Below are positions 56,339 through 63,906 of a stretch of DNA of 64,000 nt, piece after piece. The translations under genes and the position numbers were made by a program. The notes under the pieces are model-generated. The model did no database searches. It saw only the letters and a program-made list of their open reading frames with translations, and was not told the DNA's origin. Within the stretch, counting starts at the first letter, position 1; each line of letters opens with the position of its first letter. Source of the stretch: Aureispira sp050633105 (GTDB lineage: Bacteria > Bacteroidota > Bacteroidia > Chitinophagales > Saprospiraceae); the NCBI GenBank assembly GCA_050633105.1, contig JBOEFW010000001.1, positions 1 to 64,000 on the forward strand. The letters run 5' to 3'.

Positions 56339-56470
56339 AGAGGCTGTCGAAAAAGTAAATCTTCAAGGCAATTGTATTAAAAACGAATGCACAAATAACA
56401 ATTTTAAAGGAAGTTAAAAGTGATGATGTTTTTTAATTTGATTGACTTTTGGACTTTTTCGACAGCCTCT
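56339..56470. mobile_element. 132-bp element with perfect 18-bp terminal inverted repeats (MITE-like)
   Basis: AGAGGCTGTCGAAAAAGT (56339-56356) is the exact reverse complement of ACTTTTTCGACAGCCTCT (56453-56470). The ~96-bp interior is AT-rich and noncoding. Ends of the GAGGCTGTC kind are common on Bacteroidota insertion sequences. No clear target duplication flanks it. It sits between convergent genes and could also act as their terminator. MITE or solo IS remnant is inference. Confidence 0.55.
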
Positions 56471-56492
56471 ATTATAACTAAAACAACTCCCT

Positions 56493-57674
56493 CTAAGATT
56501 CAGCAGGCGTAGTTTGTGTATTATCCTTGTATTCTAAATCATACCCAAACTCTTCAAAGGCAAAGCCCCATTCTTTTTGAATAAGCGCAACCGTCTCTGG
56601 TGCAATTGGTACAAAAGCATTCTTTTTATAACCTTTTTTCGTATCCAGATAAGCGGCGATTTTAGGCCGTACTGTTTCCCAATCTCCTAAATTAAGCGTT
56701 TGGTAAATCTCTTGATAAACATCCATCTCCTGTTCCGTTCCAATATCATCATAGGCAATTTCTACCAATTGTCCTTCAGGAATGGCGGCTCGTGTATCTA
56801 AATAGCCCTGCATAATAAGGCGATAGTTTTCTATAATAATGCGATCCTCTTCCTCTTCTGAAATTTCTTGCAAACTTTGGCTACGCAAAACAGCGCGATG
56901 TAAATGCTTCGTAGACAAATAAACGCGATAAGGATTGCGATGAATATAGACAAACTTAGCTTGAGGATAGAGTTCTAACAATTGGGGAGCACGAGCCGTA
57001 TTATTAGGATTTTTTAGAAGTAAACGGCGTCCCTTTCCCATAACATGGATGCATTCCAAGACATAATTGTAATACTTTTTCCAACGGCGATACTCTCGGG
57101 GCGAAATGCCTTTAAACAGATTATATTGATAAAAATATTCCCTGTTTCTAGGAAAATAAAAACTACCAACACCCGCTGCATGAGTAATATTACTTAAGAC
57201 TTGTTCTTCTTCCTGAGGCTTTAAAAGCGTCATTTCTACATTATCCATAGGACGTGTACTAGGCACCCAACGCCCTAACAGGTGCTTGGTCCATCCCCCT
57301 AACATACAGATGTTAAAGAAAAAACTTTGAAAATTGTCTAAGTAGGTAAATTGTTGGTCTTGTGCTAAGGTATAATGAATGTGGGTCGTCCCACTGCGCC
57401 AATGCCCTAAAATAAAAACAGGGGATGCTTTGGATAAGTCTACGCTTCTAAGGCGCAATTTCAACCACAAAGCTTGAATCCATTGCAAAGGAGTGGTGAG
57501 AATAGAAAAGAAATAAATACGTGCTTTGAGTCCTCTTTTTGTTTTATCGGTTTTATTGCGGTTAAACAAGCGCCACAAATTACTGAGGCGAGTTACATAA
57601 AGCTGACTTCCAGGAACCTTATAATTGGCTTTGGGATTTTGCTTGACGTTTGCTTTTTTTCTGTTTAGTGCCAT
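56493..57674 (-). CDS. Sulfotransferase-family protein
   Basis: 393 residues, cytoplasmic. The 5'-phosphosulfate loop is VFILGHWRSGTTHIH (~92-106). The 3'-phosphate-binding motif is FVYIHRNPYRVYLSTKHLHR (~235-254). These bind PAPS, from which sulfate is moved to an acceptor; the acceptor cannot be told. A basic N-terminus and three long helices precede the P-loop. Length is typical for the bacterial Sulfotransfer_3 group. Confidence 0.88.
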   Translation of the reverse strand: MALNRKKANVKQNPKANYKVPGSQLYVTRLSNLWRLFNRNKTDKTKRGLKARIYFFSILTTPLQWIQALWLKLRLRSVDLSKASPVFILGHWRSGTTHIHYTLAQDQQFTYLDNFQSFFFNICMLGGWTKHLLGRWVPSTRPMDNVEMTLLKPQEEEQVLSNITHAAGVGSFYFPRNREYFYQYNLFKGISPREYRRWKKYYNYVLECIHVMGKGRRLLLKNPNNTARAPQLLELYPQAKFVYIHRNPYRVYLSTKHLHRAVLRSQSLQEISEEEEDRIIIENYRLIMQGYLDTRAAIPEGQLVEIAYDDIGTEQEMDVYQEIYQTLNLGDWETVRPKIAAYLDTKKGYKKNAFVPIAPETVALIQKEWGFAFEEFGYDLEYKDNTQTTPAES

Positions 57675-58079
57675 AGTTATTGATAATGGTGATTGTCAAA
57701 ATGGCCTACCAAAGCCATAGCGAAAAATGATTGTCGCTAAGAATAACGGAATAAAAAGGTAAGTAATGAAAATTCATTTTTACCTAAACCTATAAACGAG
57801 GAATACAAGAAAAAGGTCAACCTCTGACCATTTTCTTAGGAAATTCCCTACGAAGCAACACAACAATAACGCTTTTGTTGTGGAATAATACAGGTTGCTT
57901 AGCGCGCAAAGATAGTAAAATGTAGGATACTCTAGGGCATAGGGTAATACTATTGTAGACTAGACATTCCCAATTATCATTAGGATGTTTTTTCTTCCTA
58001 CTTGCCCCTATTTCTTAGGATTTTGGTAAACTTACCACATTATATATTTATACAATGTAAAAAATAGATATTAAGCCAA
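57675..58079. promoter_or_regulatory. Intergenic region upstream of the sulfotransferase gene
   Basis: 405 bases. On the minus strand 57907-57914 reads TATCTTTG, a full -7 match, placing a start ~225 bases upstream of the ATG. A hairpin-like CACAACA / TGTTGTG lies in this leader near 57859-57883. No gene seen. Confidence 0.4.
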
Positions 58080-59243
58080 TTAGATGGTTAAATAAGGTCG
58101 AACCCGCTCAAAAGTATTTTGACCATCATCCAACTCTGGTAGAATTTGCAAAAGCTCTACACTTTTCCAAGGCCCCTTTTTTTCTCGATGATAGACAATA
58201 GCTTTGGCATGAGACCAACGCAAGTAAGGATGATTTTTTAGTTCTTCAATCGTAGCCGTATTGATGTTAATTTGGGCTAAAGGATGAGCCGCACAACTCA
58301 AAAACGGGCGCATTTGTTGAAAAGTAGAATCTGGGAGCCGATACAATTCCGCCACTTGTAGGACTTCTACAAAACCACCAAGACGCTCGCGCCATTCTAA
58401 TAAGCGCTGGGCATAAGACGGCCCAATACCTCTAAATTGCTCAAAGTCAGCTCGACTGGCTGTATTGATGTCAATTCTTTGATAACTGGGTGCTTTCCTT
58501 GTGGCATAAGTGCGCTTCTTAGGCTGTTGAACGATCTTGATATGGGCAGAGAGATGTTGATAGACGGTATCAGGTAAGGTATAGATTTTCTTAAAATCAG
58601 TAGCTTCCTTAAAATAACCACCTTTGCTACGGTAGTTGATAATACTTTTAATGGTTTTGGAAGAGAGGCCTAATTGAGCAAATTCGTCGCTGGAACTGGT
58701 ATTCGGATCAAAGTCAAAAGCAGGAGGGAGTGGTTGATTTTTTATTGTTTCTTTGGTTGGTAATTGAATGAATTCTTTGAGTTGCTCATACTCTTTATTC
58801 GCTAGATTATAAACACGGCTAACGCCTTCTTTATTACTAAAATAACCACCTTTACTGCGATAATTCATCCAGCTTTTAACAACGCGTTCTGATAAACCCA
58901 TTGCTTCTAATTCTTGTGCACTGACAGTATTAGGATCAAATGGAAAGGGAGTTAATGGGCGTTTGTAAGAACGTGTTGTGGTACCAAAACTAGTAGAACC
59001 ATGTGTAGAGGAAGCAGAAGCATAGATTTTTTTAGTGTAATGCTTTTTACGGGGAGCTTTCTGTTGTTGCTCTTCAAAGGCTATTAACTCCTGATCCCAA
59101 TAAGCAGGAGTTAAAGGGGAAGAAGGCCGTAGCCAATAGTAACATAAGCTAGCTAAGAGGGTAACTAAGATAAAAGAAGACAGCAGTAGGACGGCTAGCC
59201 GTTCTTTTTTGCTGTAGTAAAAATAGTCTTTGAGTGGATTCAT
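58080..59243 (-). CDS. Membrane-anchored helix-hairpin-helix protein (ComEA-like)
   Basis: 387 residues. One transmembrane helix (~18-42) follows a short basic cytoplasmic end. Four related HhH units of ~55-60 residues lie at ~100-160, 170-235, 260-315 and 325-385. The first two share FDPNT (FDPNTVSAQELEAMGL and FDPNTSSSDEFAQLGL). The last two have the ComEA-type IDINTASRADFEQFRGIG and ININTATIEELKNHPYL. HhH pairs bind DNA non-specifically, as in ComEA during uptake. An uptake role is plausible but no com gene is next to it. Confidence 0.9.
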   Translation of the reverse strand: MNPLKDYFYYSKKERLAVLLLSSFILVTLLASLCYYWLRPSSPLTPAYWDQELIAFEEQQQKAPRKKHYTKKIYASASSTHGSTSFGTTTRSYKRPLTPFPFDPNTVSAQELEAMGLSERVVKSWMNYRSKGGYFSNKEGVSRVYNLANKEYEQLKEFIQLPTKETIKNQPLPPAFDFDPNTSSSDEFAQLGLSSKTIKSIINYRSKGGYFKEATDFKKIYTLPDTVYQHLSAHIKIVQQPKKRTYATRKAPSYQRIDINTASRADFEQFRGIGPSYAQRLLEWRERLGGFVEVLQVAELYRLPDSTFQQMRPFLSCAAHPLAQININTATIEELKNHPYLRWSHAKAIVYHREKKGPWKSVELLQILPELDDGQNTFERVRPYLTI

Positions 59244-59422
59244 GATACAAACAACTTCTAATAGTAATGAGAGGGGGAAGAATACGTTTCTACTGTTTCA
59301 ACAAAGGACTAATAAAGCTTGTTACATTAACTAATGTAGCTCTAATTCTCTTGTTTATGAGCTATGTTATTCTATTCATAGTTCCTGAACAGTAGTTTAT
59401 TGTTCAATATAAGTAAATTTTT

Positions 59423-59830
59423 ATGCCTGTATTTGATACCACTCATAATATTCGAAAAATTATAGAAGCGATTGATGAACGGATGGGGAAACCAATCCCT
59501 TTTTTTGAACGCTTCAAGCAAGGAGGAATTGGATCTCGTAGAATGGTTTTAGAAGAATGGAGTGAGGGATTGACACCATATGTAAATGCCAGTCATTACT
59601 TGACTTACAGTAATATAGAGTTGCGCCCCAAGGGCATTATGGTACACATTCACAAGAGCTTAGATAACTTTGCTTGGTGTTTGTTGTATCAAGAAGTACA
59701 GCTGCTTTTTTTTAAAAATGGACAAGTGCGATTAGAGGCAGAAGGAGAATACCTCCTTTTTAGAGATGGCTATAAGTTCAACAAAAAGTATTTTGATAAG
59801 CTGCAAAATATTTGTTGCAAACAAGAATAA
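59423..59830 (+). CDS. Conserved-looking small protein of unknown function
   Basis: 135 residues, no signal peptide or membrane segment. It mixes helices and strands and has a Trp/Tyr-rich middle (HYLTYSNIELRPKGIMVHIH) and two Cys at the end (NICCKQE). I do not recognise the family. The neighbouring basic-protein gene starts 75 bp later. Codon use fits the region. Confidence 0.7.
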   Translation: MPVFDTTHNIRKIIEAIDERMGKPIPFFERFKQGGIGSRRMVLEEWSEGLTPYVNASHYLTYSNIELRPKGIMVHIHKSLDNFAWCLLYQEVQLLFFKNGQVRLEAEGEYLLFRDGYKFNKKYFDKLQNICCKQE

Positions 59831-59905
59831 AAAACCTTCAAGGGGAACAAAAGAGAAGGGAAAAGATGTTGTAGAGCTAGATTATAACCAACAACATCAA
59901 CTAAC

Positions 59906-60133
59906 ATGAAAAAGAAAAAAAGAAAATTGCGGCGTCGAGATGTCATCAACCGTACTTTGGGTGCGGCTCAACGCGAGCAGTATTTGAGTGAAAACCCTCA
60001 TGGCTATCATCGCAGCAAGAGTGTCCACAAGGACAAAAATCAATATTCGCGCAAGCAAAAACACAAAAAGAAAGACTTTTCTGACAAAGATTCAGGAAAG
60101 TCTTTTGTTATGTTAGGGCAATTGGCAGCGTAG
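59906..60133 (+). CDS. Small basic protein, candidate ArfA/BrfA-type ribosome-rescue factor
   Basis: 75 residues with 23 Lys/Arg against 7 Asp/Glu. It starts MKKKKRKLRRRDVINRTLGA and carries a basic QYSRKQKHKKKD segment at ~50-61, like the SYMRKGKHGNRGN segment of E. coli ArfA, which lies in the mRNA channel of stalled ribosomes. It ends with a hydrophobic VMLGQLAA. A terminator-like hairpin (60071-60106) lies inside the coding sequence at codons ~56-67, as in arfA and brfA, whose mRNAs lack a stop codon and whose proteins appear when tmRNA fails. The CDS is well supported; the rescue role is inference from motif and gene architecture. Confidence 0.6.
   Translation: MKKKKRKLRRRDVINRTLGAAQREQYLSENPHGYHRSKSVHKDKNQYSRKQKHKKKDFSDKDSGKSFVMLGQLAA
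60071..60106 (+). terminator. Terminator hairpin inside the coding sequence of the basic protein
   Basis: AAAGACTTTTCTGA pairs with TCAGGAAAGTCTTT over 14 positions, one a G-U wobble, with a 7-nt loop (CAAAGAT). The sequence then reads TGTTATG after a TCTTTT tract. The hairpin lies about 25 bases before the stop codon. No other terminator follows, so transcripts probably end here without a stop codon. Confidence 0.7.
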
Positions 60134-60190
60134 AGTAGAGAAGCGAAGCGAAGCCAATTTTTAATCAAGAAAGAAGAACACAAAAATAGT

Positions 60191-60532
60191 ATGGAAACAC
60201 CATTAGATCAAACCACTCAAACGCACAAAAACAGAGGAACAGCTTGGACGGTGTTCTTAGTCATAGAGGCTATTGTTATTGGAACTAGTCTTCTCAATTT
60301 AATGACAACAGCTTACTTTAGTGCTGATAAGCCAATTTTTGTACTTGGCTTAGTTGTCTTTCCTCACTTATTATCTTTAGGTTTTGCAAACCTAGCTTTT
60401 TCTGAAAAAAGAACACGCCCTAATTATTTCTATTTGTTACTCTTTGTAGGTCTTAATCTTTTTGTTCTTTTTTGGAACCTCCTTATTTTTTGGTTACGTG
60501 ATTTAGGAGGCAGTAAAATTTGGGGTGGATAA
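60191..60532 (+). CDS. Small membrane protein, three or four helices
   Basis: 113 residues. Hydrophobic helices lie at about 18-40, 48-68 and 80-102 (TVFLVIEAIVIGTSLLNLM, FVLGLVVFPHLLSLGFANL, YFYLLLFVGLNLFVLFWNLL). The N-terminus is cytoplasmic-like and the C-terminus short. I do not recognise the family. It starts 58 bp after the basic-protein gene, which has its own terminator, so it is separately expressed. Confidence 0.7.
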   Translation: METPLDQTTQTHKNRGTAWTVFLVIEAIVIGTSLLNLMTTAYFSADKPIFVLGLVVFPHLLSLGFANLAFSEKRTRPNYFYLLLFVGLNLFVLFWNLLIFWLRDLGGSKIWGG

Positions 60533-60609
60533 GTATCGGCAAAACATTTAAGTATTCTATAACAAACCAATTGCCTACTTTTTTTGTAGTACCCAATATT
60601 AGACTCAAT

Positions 60610-60625
60610 TAGACCAATTGGTCTT
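60610..60625. promoter_or_regulatory. NemR-like operator upstream of the alkene reductase
   Basis: TAGACCAATTGGTCTT is a near-perfect inverted repeat (TAGACC-N4-GGTCTt). It matches the TAGACC-N4-GGTCTA box of the NemR TetR-family repressor, which controls nemA, in 11 of 12 positions. It lies 35 bases before the reductase ATG. Regulation by a TetR-family electrophile sensor is inferred; no tetR gene is in the window. Confidence 0.7.
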
Positions 60626-60659
60626 TATGGTCAATTACTATAAAACAACAAACTCAACA

Positions 60660-61739
60660 ATGAAATTAATAGAAGCAACTCAAGTAGGGGACATCACTGT
60701 TCAAAACCGTGTTTTTATGGCACCATTGACGCGTTCTAGAGCGGATAATCCAGCGTATAAACCAACCGATATACATGCGACCTATTACGCCCAACGGGCA
60801 GGGGCAGGACTGATTATATCCGAAGCAACGGTGGTTTCAGAACAAGGACGGGGCTATGTGAATACGCCAGGGATTTACAGTCAAGAGCAAGTAGAAGGTT
60901 GGAAAAAAGTAACCGAAGCCGTTCATGCTAAAGGTGGAAAGATTTATGTGCAATTGTGGCATGTAGGGCGGGTGTCTCATCCAAGTTTTCATGGAGGGGC
61001 ATTGCCTGTAGCTCCTTCGGCTATTAATCCTGAGATGGATGTGTTTACAACAGAAGGAATGACTAAAACAGTGACTCCAAAAGCATTAGAAGTGGCGGAA
61101 ATTAAGGCTATTGTTCAAGATTTTAAAAGGGCAGGAGAAAATGCTTTAGCCGCTGGTTTTGATGGGGTAGAGGTGCATGGTGCCAACAGCTATTTGCTAC
61201 AACAGTTTTTTAATGGCAGTAGCAATACACGAACAGATGCATATGGTGGGAGTGATGAGAACAAAACACGTATTTTAATAGAAATATTAGATGCTTTATT
61301 AGAAATAATGCCTGCTAGTAAAATAGGCCTTCGTTTGAGTCCTATGACACATGGTTCGGGAGGGATTGAAGTGGATGAACAAACCGTTGGTACCTATAAT
61401 TATATTATAGAACAGATGAATGGCTATAATCTAGCTTACTTGCATTTCTTGCGCCACAACAAAGATTTACCACATGGTTTAAAAGATGAGATTGGACATT
61501 ACCGAGCGCTCTATAAAGGTTTTCTAATTGCGAATGCTGGTTACGACGCCAAAACTGGTCAAGCTGAAATAGAAAGCGGTCGTGCTGATGCCATTGCTTA
61601 TGGTCGTCCTTATATTGCTAACCCTGACTTGGCAGCACGTTTGGAGCATGGATGGCCTTTGGCTGAGACGGACCAAAGTACATGGTATGCGGGGGGAGAG
61701 AAAGGATTTTTGGATTATCCAGCTTACCAAGAGGCTTAA
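60660..61739 (+). CDS. nemA: Old Yellow Enzyme-family alkene reductase (NemA-like)
   Basis: I chose ATG 60660 (MKLIEATQVGDITVQNRVF) over an in-frame ATG 14 codons upstream that would sit next to the operator; 359 residues. This is an FMN TIM barrel that reduces activated C=C bonds with NAD(P)H. Motifs are MAPLTRSRA (N-terminal FMN contact), YAQRAGAGLIISEATVVS, QLWHVGR, HGANSYLLQQFFNGSSNTR (substrate His/Asn pair), YGGS and DAIAYGRPYIANPDL (phosphate-binding). Length and motifs fit N-ethylmaleimide reductase. Monocistronic, probably induced by electrophiles. Confidence 0.92.
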   Translation: MKLIEATQVGDITVQNRVFMAPLTRSRADNPAYKPTDIHATYYAQRAGAGLIISEATVVSEQGRGYVNTPGIYSQEQVEGWKKVTEAVHAKGGKIYVQLWHVGRVSHPSFHGGALPVAPSAINPEMDVFTTEGMTKTVTPKALEVAEIKAIVQDFKRAGENALAAGFDGVEVHGANSYLLQQFFNGSSNTRTDAYGGSDENKTRILIEILDALLEIMPASKIGLRLSPMTHGSGGIEVDEQTVGTYNYIIEQMNGYNLAYLHFLRHNKDLPHGLKDEIGHYRALYKGFLIANAGYDAKTGQAEIESGRADAIAYGRPYIANPDLAARLEHGWPLAETDQSTWYAGGEKGFLDYPAYQEA

Positions 61740-61796
61740 ATAACTAGGAACTTTACGCTATCTTGGCCTTTTTAAGGTAAGAATCAACAAGAAGGA

Positions 61797-62144
61797 ATGA
61801 GTAGTACACAATGGCAATTGTTGCAAGCGACGGTTCATTATGGGTTGCACTTTTTAGCGCCAGCTCTATTGGCATGGTGTTTTTTTCGGAGTGAATGGAA
61901 ACGCGCTTGGTTGCTCATGGCAGCTACGATTATAGTGGATTTAGATCATTTATTGGCAACGCCCATTTTTGATCCCACCCGTTGCAGTATAGGTTTTCAT
62001 CCCTTGCATACTTGGCCTGCGATGTTGATTTATGTTGCCCTATTATTTCCTTCTTCCACCCGAATCATAGCCGTTGGCTTATTGTTTCATATGTTGACGG
62101 ATTTCCAAGATTGCTACTGGACCGCGTATATTTTGTCTTTATGA
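61797..62144 (+). CDS. DUF6122-family membrane protein
   Basis: 115 residues with three to four membrane helices. The core DLDHLLATPIFDPTRCSIGFHPLHTWPAML has conserved His/Asp residues that could bind a metal, and a further HMLTDFQDC lies near the end. This is the DUF6122 pattern, related to metal-dependent hydrolase-like membrane proteins of the YdjM type. Function unknown. Separated from the reductase by 57 bp and from rtcB by a shared terminator. Confidence 0.85.
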   Translation: MSSTQWQLLQATVHYGLHFLAPALLAWCFFRSEWKRAWLLMAATIIVDLDHLLATPIFDPTRCSIGFHPLHTWPAMLIYVALLFPSSTRIIAVGLLFHMLTDFQDCYWTAYILSL

Positions 62145-62150
62145 GAATAG

Positions 62151-62182
62151 AAAAGCAGAGCACTTTTGTGCCCTGCTTTTTT
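62151..62182. terminator. Terminator between the DUF6122 gene and rtcB
   Basis: AAAAGCAGAGCAC-TTTT-GTGCCCTGCTTTTTT: two stems (8 and 4 bp) interrupted by one A-C mismatch, with an A-tract and a T-tract so it could serve both convergent genes. 7 bp past the DUF6122 stop. Confidence 0.85.
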
Positions 62183-62200
62183 GTACATTATACTTTAAAA

Positions 62201-63361
62201 TTACCCTTTCATCACAGCCAATGGTTGTAGACGAATCGCAATTTCTGCTAAGTCTGTTTGATTGGCCATCACCACATCAATATCTTTGTAAGCACCTGGT
62301 GCTTCATCCAAATCACTAGCATGACGAATCGCATGCACAACACCCATTTTATTCAAGTGTGCGACTTCTTCTTTGATGTTTAGGGTACGAATGGCTTGTT
62401 TACGGCCTAGTTTTCTGCCAGCACCATGAGAACAAGACATAAAAGATTCTGTATTACCCAAACCTTTAACAATATAAGAGCTAGACCCTTGAGAACCTGG
62501 AATCATTCCCCACTCGTCCTTGAACGCGCGGGTTGCTCCTTTTCGGTGTACAATCACATGCTCTCCAAAGTGCTCTTCCCAAGCCGCAAAGTTATGTGGT
62601 TTATTGATAATGTCATCGTAATCAAAGCTTCCCATAACAGTTGTTAACGCTTCTAACAAACGTGCCATCATTAACTTTCGGTTAGCCAAGGCATAATCAA
62701 TACAATAGTTCATTTCTGCCCAGTACAACTTCGCTTCGGAAGTTTCTAAAGGCAAGAAAGCCAATTCCATTTTTTTAGTGACAACAGAATGGTAACGCTC
62801 ATTGAGCTTAATCGCCAATTTGTTATAATGATCGGCCACTGTATACCCTAGTGCACGGCTTCCTGAGTGAATCATTAACCAAATATAACCATCAGATCCC
62901 TTTTGAATCTCCACAAAGTGGTTCCCACCACCCAAGGTACCAACTTGCTTCAAGCCTTTTTTATAAGCTTTTTTGACAATGGGTAAATCAGCTTCTCCAT
63001 CAGGCATCAAATCTACATCCTGTGCTTCTTCGTGCCAGCTAAAACCTACAGGAATTAATTGACGCGCAATTTTGAGGACATCTTTTAGGTTTTCCTTAGA
63101 AATATCTGTCAAGTGGGTACGCATAGCACACATTCCACAACCAATATCAACACCTACAGCATTTGGAATAATGACTTTTTTAGTTGCCAAAATAGAACCA
63201 ATGGGCATTCCATAGCCTTGGTGACTATCAGGCATGATGGCAATGTGTTTAAAGGCAAAAGGTAAGTTAGCTAAGTTCTTAGCTTGCGCCAAGGCACCAT
63301 CTTCCATATCATCCAACCATAATTTAATTGGTCTACGCTCGCTAGAAATAACTTGTTTCAT
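62201..63361 (-). CDS. rtcB: RtcB-type 3'-5' RNA ligase
   Basis: 386 residues. RtcB joins RNA ends carrying 2',3'-cyclic phosphate and 5'-OH with GTP and Mn2+, and repairs or splices tRNA and other RNAs. Motifs are DIGCGMCAM (metal Asp/Cys), GGGNHFVEI (guanylate and metal), HSGSRALG, and FMSCSHGAGRKLGR with the guanylylated His. Length is a little below E. coli RtcB (408). No rtcA, archease or prfH gene lies in the window. The ~300-nt leader holds a series of hairpins and a tRNA-like RNA lies further upstream. Confidence 0.95.
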   Translation of the reverse strand: MKQVISSERRPIKLWLDDMEDGALAQAKNLANLPFAFKHIAIMPDSHQGYGMPIGSILATKKVIIPNAVGVDIGCGMCAMRTHLTDISKENLKDVLKIARQLIPVGFSWHEEAQDVDLMPDGEADLPIVKKAYKKGLKQVGTLGGGNHFVEIQKGSDGYIWLMIHSGSRALGYTVADHYNKLAIKLNERYHSVVTKKMELAFLPLETSEAKLYWAEMNYCIDYALANRKLMMARLLEALTTVMGSFDYDDIINKPHNFAAWEEHFGEHVIVHRKGATRAFKDEWGMIPGSQGSSSYIVKGLGNTESFMSCSHGAGRKLGRKQAIRTLNIKEEVAHLNKMGVVHAIRHASDLDEAPGAYKDIDVVMANQTDLAEIAIRLQPLAVMKG

Positions 63362-63387
63362 CTTGTTCTTAATTTTAATATAGTGGT

Positions 63388-63701
63388 TATCCCAACCTGC
63401 GTTGGAATAAAAAATAAACTCTTGAAAGGTAAAAATCGTTCAATGCGCCCGACTCCATTTGAGTCGGGACAAGGATTATATTATATTTTGGAAAAGAACC
63501 TGTCTAATGATAACGCTGCCCCATAATGGGCAGCGGCGTCTTAGTTATGCTCTTCGATTTCTTTTTTTAGTAAGCCCCCACTCCGTTTGAGTAGGGGACG
63601 GTGTTCTTACTTTCTATTTAGTGGAGCAGTTGTCTTGAAAACCCTGCTCTCTTACTGACAATACAAAGATGCAACCCTACTACGCAGTGTTTTTGCGTAG
63701 T
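63388..63701. repeat. Run of six hairpins upstream of rtcB
   Basis: Hairpins at 63392-63405 (CCAAC-CTGC-GTTGG), 63448-63468 (CCCGACTC-CATTT-GAGTCGGG), 63514-63535 (CGCTGCCC-CATAAT-GGGCAGCG), 63575-63597 (CCCC/ACTC-CGTTT-GAGT/GGGG with one mismatch), 63624-63649 (GAGCAG / CTGCTC, 14-nt loop) and 63679-63701 (ACTACGCA / TGCGTAGT). Centres lie 50-67 bp apart. The second and fourth share ACTCC[A/G]TTTGAGT. No ORF of note. The rtcB promoter is not clear. Confidence 0.6.
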
Positions 63702-63834
63702 GAATGAAAAGAGATGGTTTTTATAAAAAAAGTTTGATGTAAGCCGATTTAAAGGGGCTCAAAAAGGCATTGAACTAATTATTTTGTTGTGATAGCCGAT
63801 AATGGAGTTACCTAAACAACTTCAATAGTAAAAC

Positions 63835-63867
63835 AAAAACACGCCTAGTCCAAAAGACCAAGCGTGT
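63835..63867 (-). terminator. Minus-strand terminator downstream of the tRNA-like RNA
   Basis: On the minus strand, ACACGCTTGGTC pairs with GACTAGGCGTGT (12 positions, two G-U wobbles) around TTTTG, followed by TTTTTG. It ends a transcript coming from the right edge, not rtcB, and supports a real RNA gene there. Confidence 0.8.
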
Positions 63868-63906
63868 CTGCTTCTTATAAAAGAAATTAAAGTGACTAAT
63901 GAGCCA

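Noticed and set aside
63388..63701. CRISPR array
   Set aside because: The hairpin units differ in sequence and length; only two share a core. There are no identical repeats or equal spacers and no cas gene nearby.
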